DNA from: Jeotgalibaca ciconiae
Lineage (GTDB): Bacteria; Bacillota; Bacilli; Lactobacillales; Aerococcaceae
Assembly: GCF_003955755.1 (NCBI RefSeq)
Contig: NZ_CP034465.1
Location: 496,001-560,000 of the forward strand
DNA length: 64,000 nucleotides
Direction: 5' to 3'
A program made the position numbers and the translations under genes. Below, piece after piece: positions 63,434 to 64,000 of this stretch; positions within the stretch are counted from its first letter, which is position 1; each line of letters opens with the position of its first letter. The notes under the pieces were generated by a model. That model did not search any database, was not told the origin of the DNA, and saw only the letters and a list, made by a program, of their open reading frames with translations.

Positions 63434-64000
63434 TTAGTAGTCGTTCAAGATATCGTCAAGTGGGTCGCCGCTTCCGCTATTGGAAGAACCACCGCCGCTA
63501 GATTGATTGAATTCAGGTGAAAATTGTAAGTAAAGCAATGCAAGTACAACCCCAATAATCCCCATTGCAATCAAGTTCAAATCGCCAACTGCAGAAATTG
63601 CGAAACCAAGTGCGAAAAACATCCACAATTTTGGTGTTGCCATCATGTTGATAACCATTGCGTAACCCACTGCAACGATAAATCCACCTGCAACAGCTAA
63701 ACCACCAGTTAACCAATCTGGAATACTATTCAATGCATTTGTTACAATTTCAGCAGGCACTGCCAAGACAATCGCTGCCGGAATTGCGATACGCAACCCT
63801 TGTAACATTAAAGCACCAATATGATACATTTCAACTCCGCGGAATGATCCTTCTTCTGCTTTTCTGTCAGCACCATGAGCAAGCGCCACTGTTACTGTAC
63901 GAACAAACATTGTTAAAACTTGTCCAGCAACTGCTAGCGGAATAGCCAAAGCAATTCCTTCTGAAATTCCTGCGCCGTGAACTGTTACTAAAATAGCTGA
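63434..64000 (-). CDS. manY: PTS mannose-family IIC component, N-terminus beyond the window
   Basis: The frame is open to the right edge, reading AILVTVHGAGISEGIALAIPLAVAGQ before MFVRTVTVALAHGADRKAEEG, so codons are missing upstream. Several membrane helices, then a Ser/Gly-rich tail (SSGGGSSNSGSG) ending DPLDDILNDY. A -12/-24 sigma-54 promoter would be expected further upstream, outside the window. Confidence 0.93.
   Translation of the reverse strand, partial: SAILVTVHGAGISEGIALAIPLAVAGQVLTMFVRTVTVALAHGADRKAEEGSFRGVEMYHIGALMLQGLRIAIPAAIVLAVPAEIVTNALNSIPDWLTGGLAVAGGFIVAVGYAMVINMMATPKLWMFFALGFAISAVGDLNLIAMGIIGVVLALLYLQFSPEFNQSSGGGSSNSGSGDPLDDILNDY

Overview
This is a low-GC Gram-positive chromosome segment. 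Short Shine-Dalgarno-led operons, arginine and cysteine T-box leaders, Zur- and CopY-type operators, a BusR-type osmoregulator, a mannose-family PTS next to a sigma-54 gene, and the protein sequences together point to Lactobacillales, most like Carnobacteriaceae or Enterococcaceae. I cannot name a genus from sequence alone. Most genes lie on the minus strand.

Left third (1-23.8 kb): plant-polysaccharide and sugar-acid catabolism plus sulfide handling. A DUF2264 gene (cut by the window edge), a tandem-GH43 protein and a GH51 arabinofuranosidase precede the arabinose operon araBDA. AraR is encoded upstream, and AraR boxes overlap the araB promoter. A persulfide-response operon (rhodanese, CoA-disulfide reductase-rhodanese fusion, rhodanese, CstR) with its own operator follows. 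Next come a 2-hydroxyacid dehydrogenase and a frameshifted sugar-phosphate isomerase. These converge on a glucuronate/fructuronate cluster (uxuB, uxuA, a transporter, a hydantoinase-like protein, a HExxH protein) with a divergent FadR-type GntR regulator.

Middle (23.8-39 kb): a zinc-starvation operon carries Cys-less uS14 and bL32, a COG0523 GTPase and two poorly known small proteins under a perfect Zur box. A YdhK-type lipoprotein and a CopB copper ATPase share a CopY box. csbB-gtcA-yfhO resembles the three-component lipoteichoic acid glycosylation system. The OpuA/BusA glycine betaine transporter is adjacent to BusR, with a long-spaced GTGAC/GTCAC operator.

Arginine and sulfur amino acids (39.8-50 kb): T-box - argG - argH - second T-box - argB - argD - GNAT acetyltransferase - argC - argF. 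Both T-boxes read CGC. argJ is absent and a GNAT gene sits within the cluster. cysE is preceded by an overlapping 19-codon ORF, and a MetQ-family lipoprotein gene lies behind a T-box reading the Cys codon TGC.

Right end (50-64 kb): a VOC dioxygenase/esterase pair, a DUF308 protein with a permuted papain-like domain, an AI-2E family protein, HAD and DegV proteins, then a decayed region. There a frameshifted IS4-type element sits exactly between the remains of a GH3 glycosidase gene and an AgrC-type kinase gene. Beyond it are an aldo/keto reductase, rpoN, and a mannose PTS IID and IIC (cut by the edge).

Intergenic DNA is unusually rich in structured repeats. There are three copies of a ~172-bp element, four good copies of a ~213-bp foldback element that each end at a terminator A/T tract, and four arrays of exactly three ~45-bp imperfect hairpins with a ~51-bp period. 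The arm sequence in those arrays is shared within a locus but differs between loci. The hairpin arrays are the best candidate for something undescribed.
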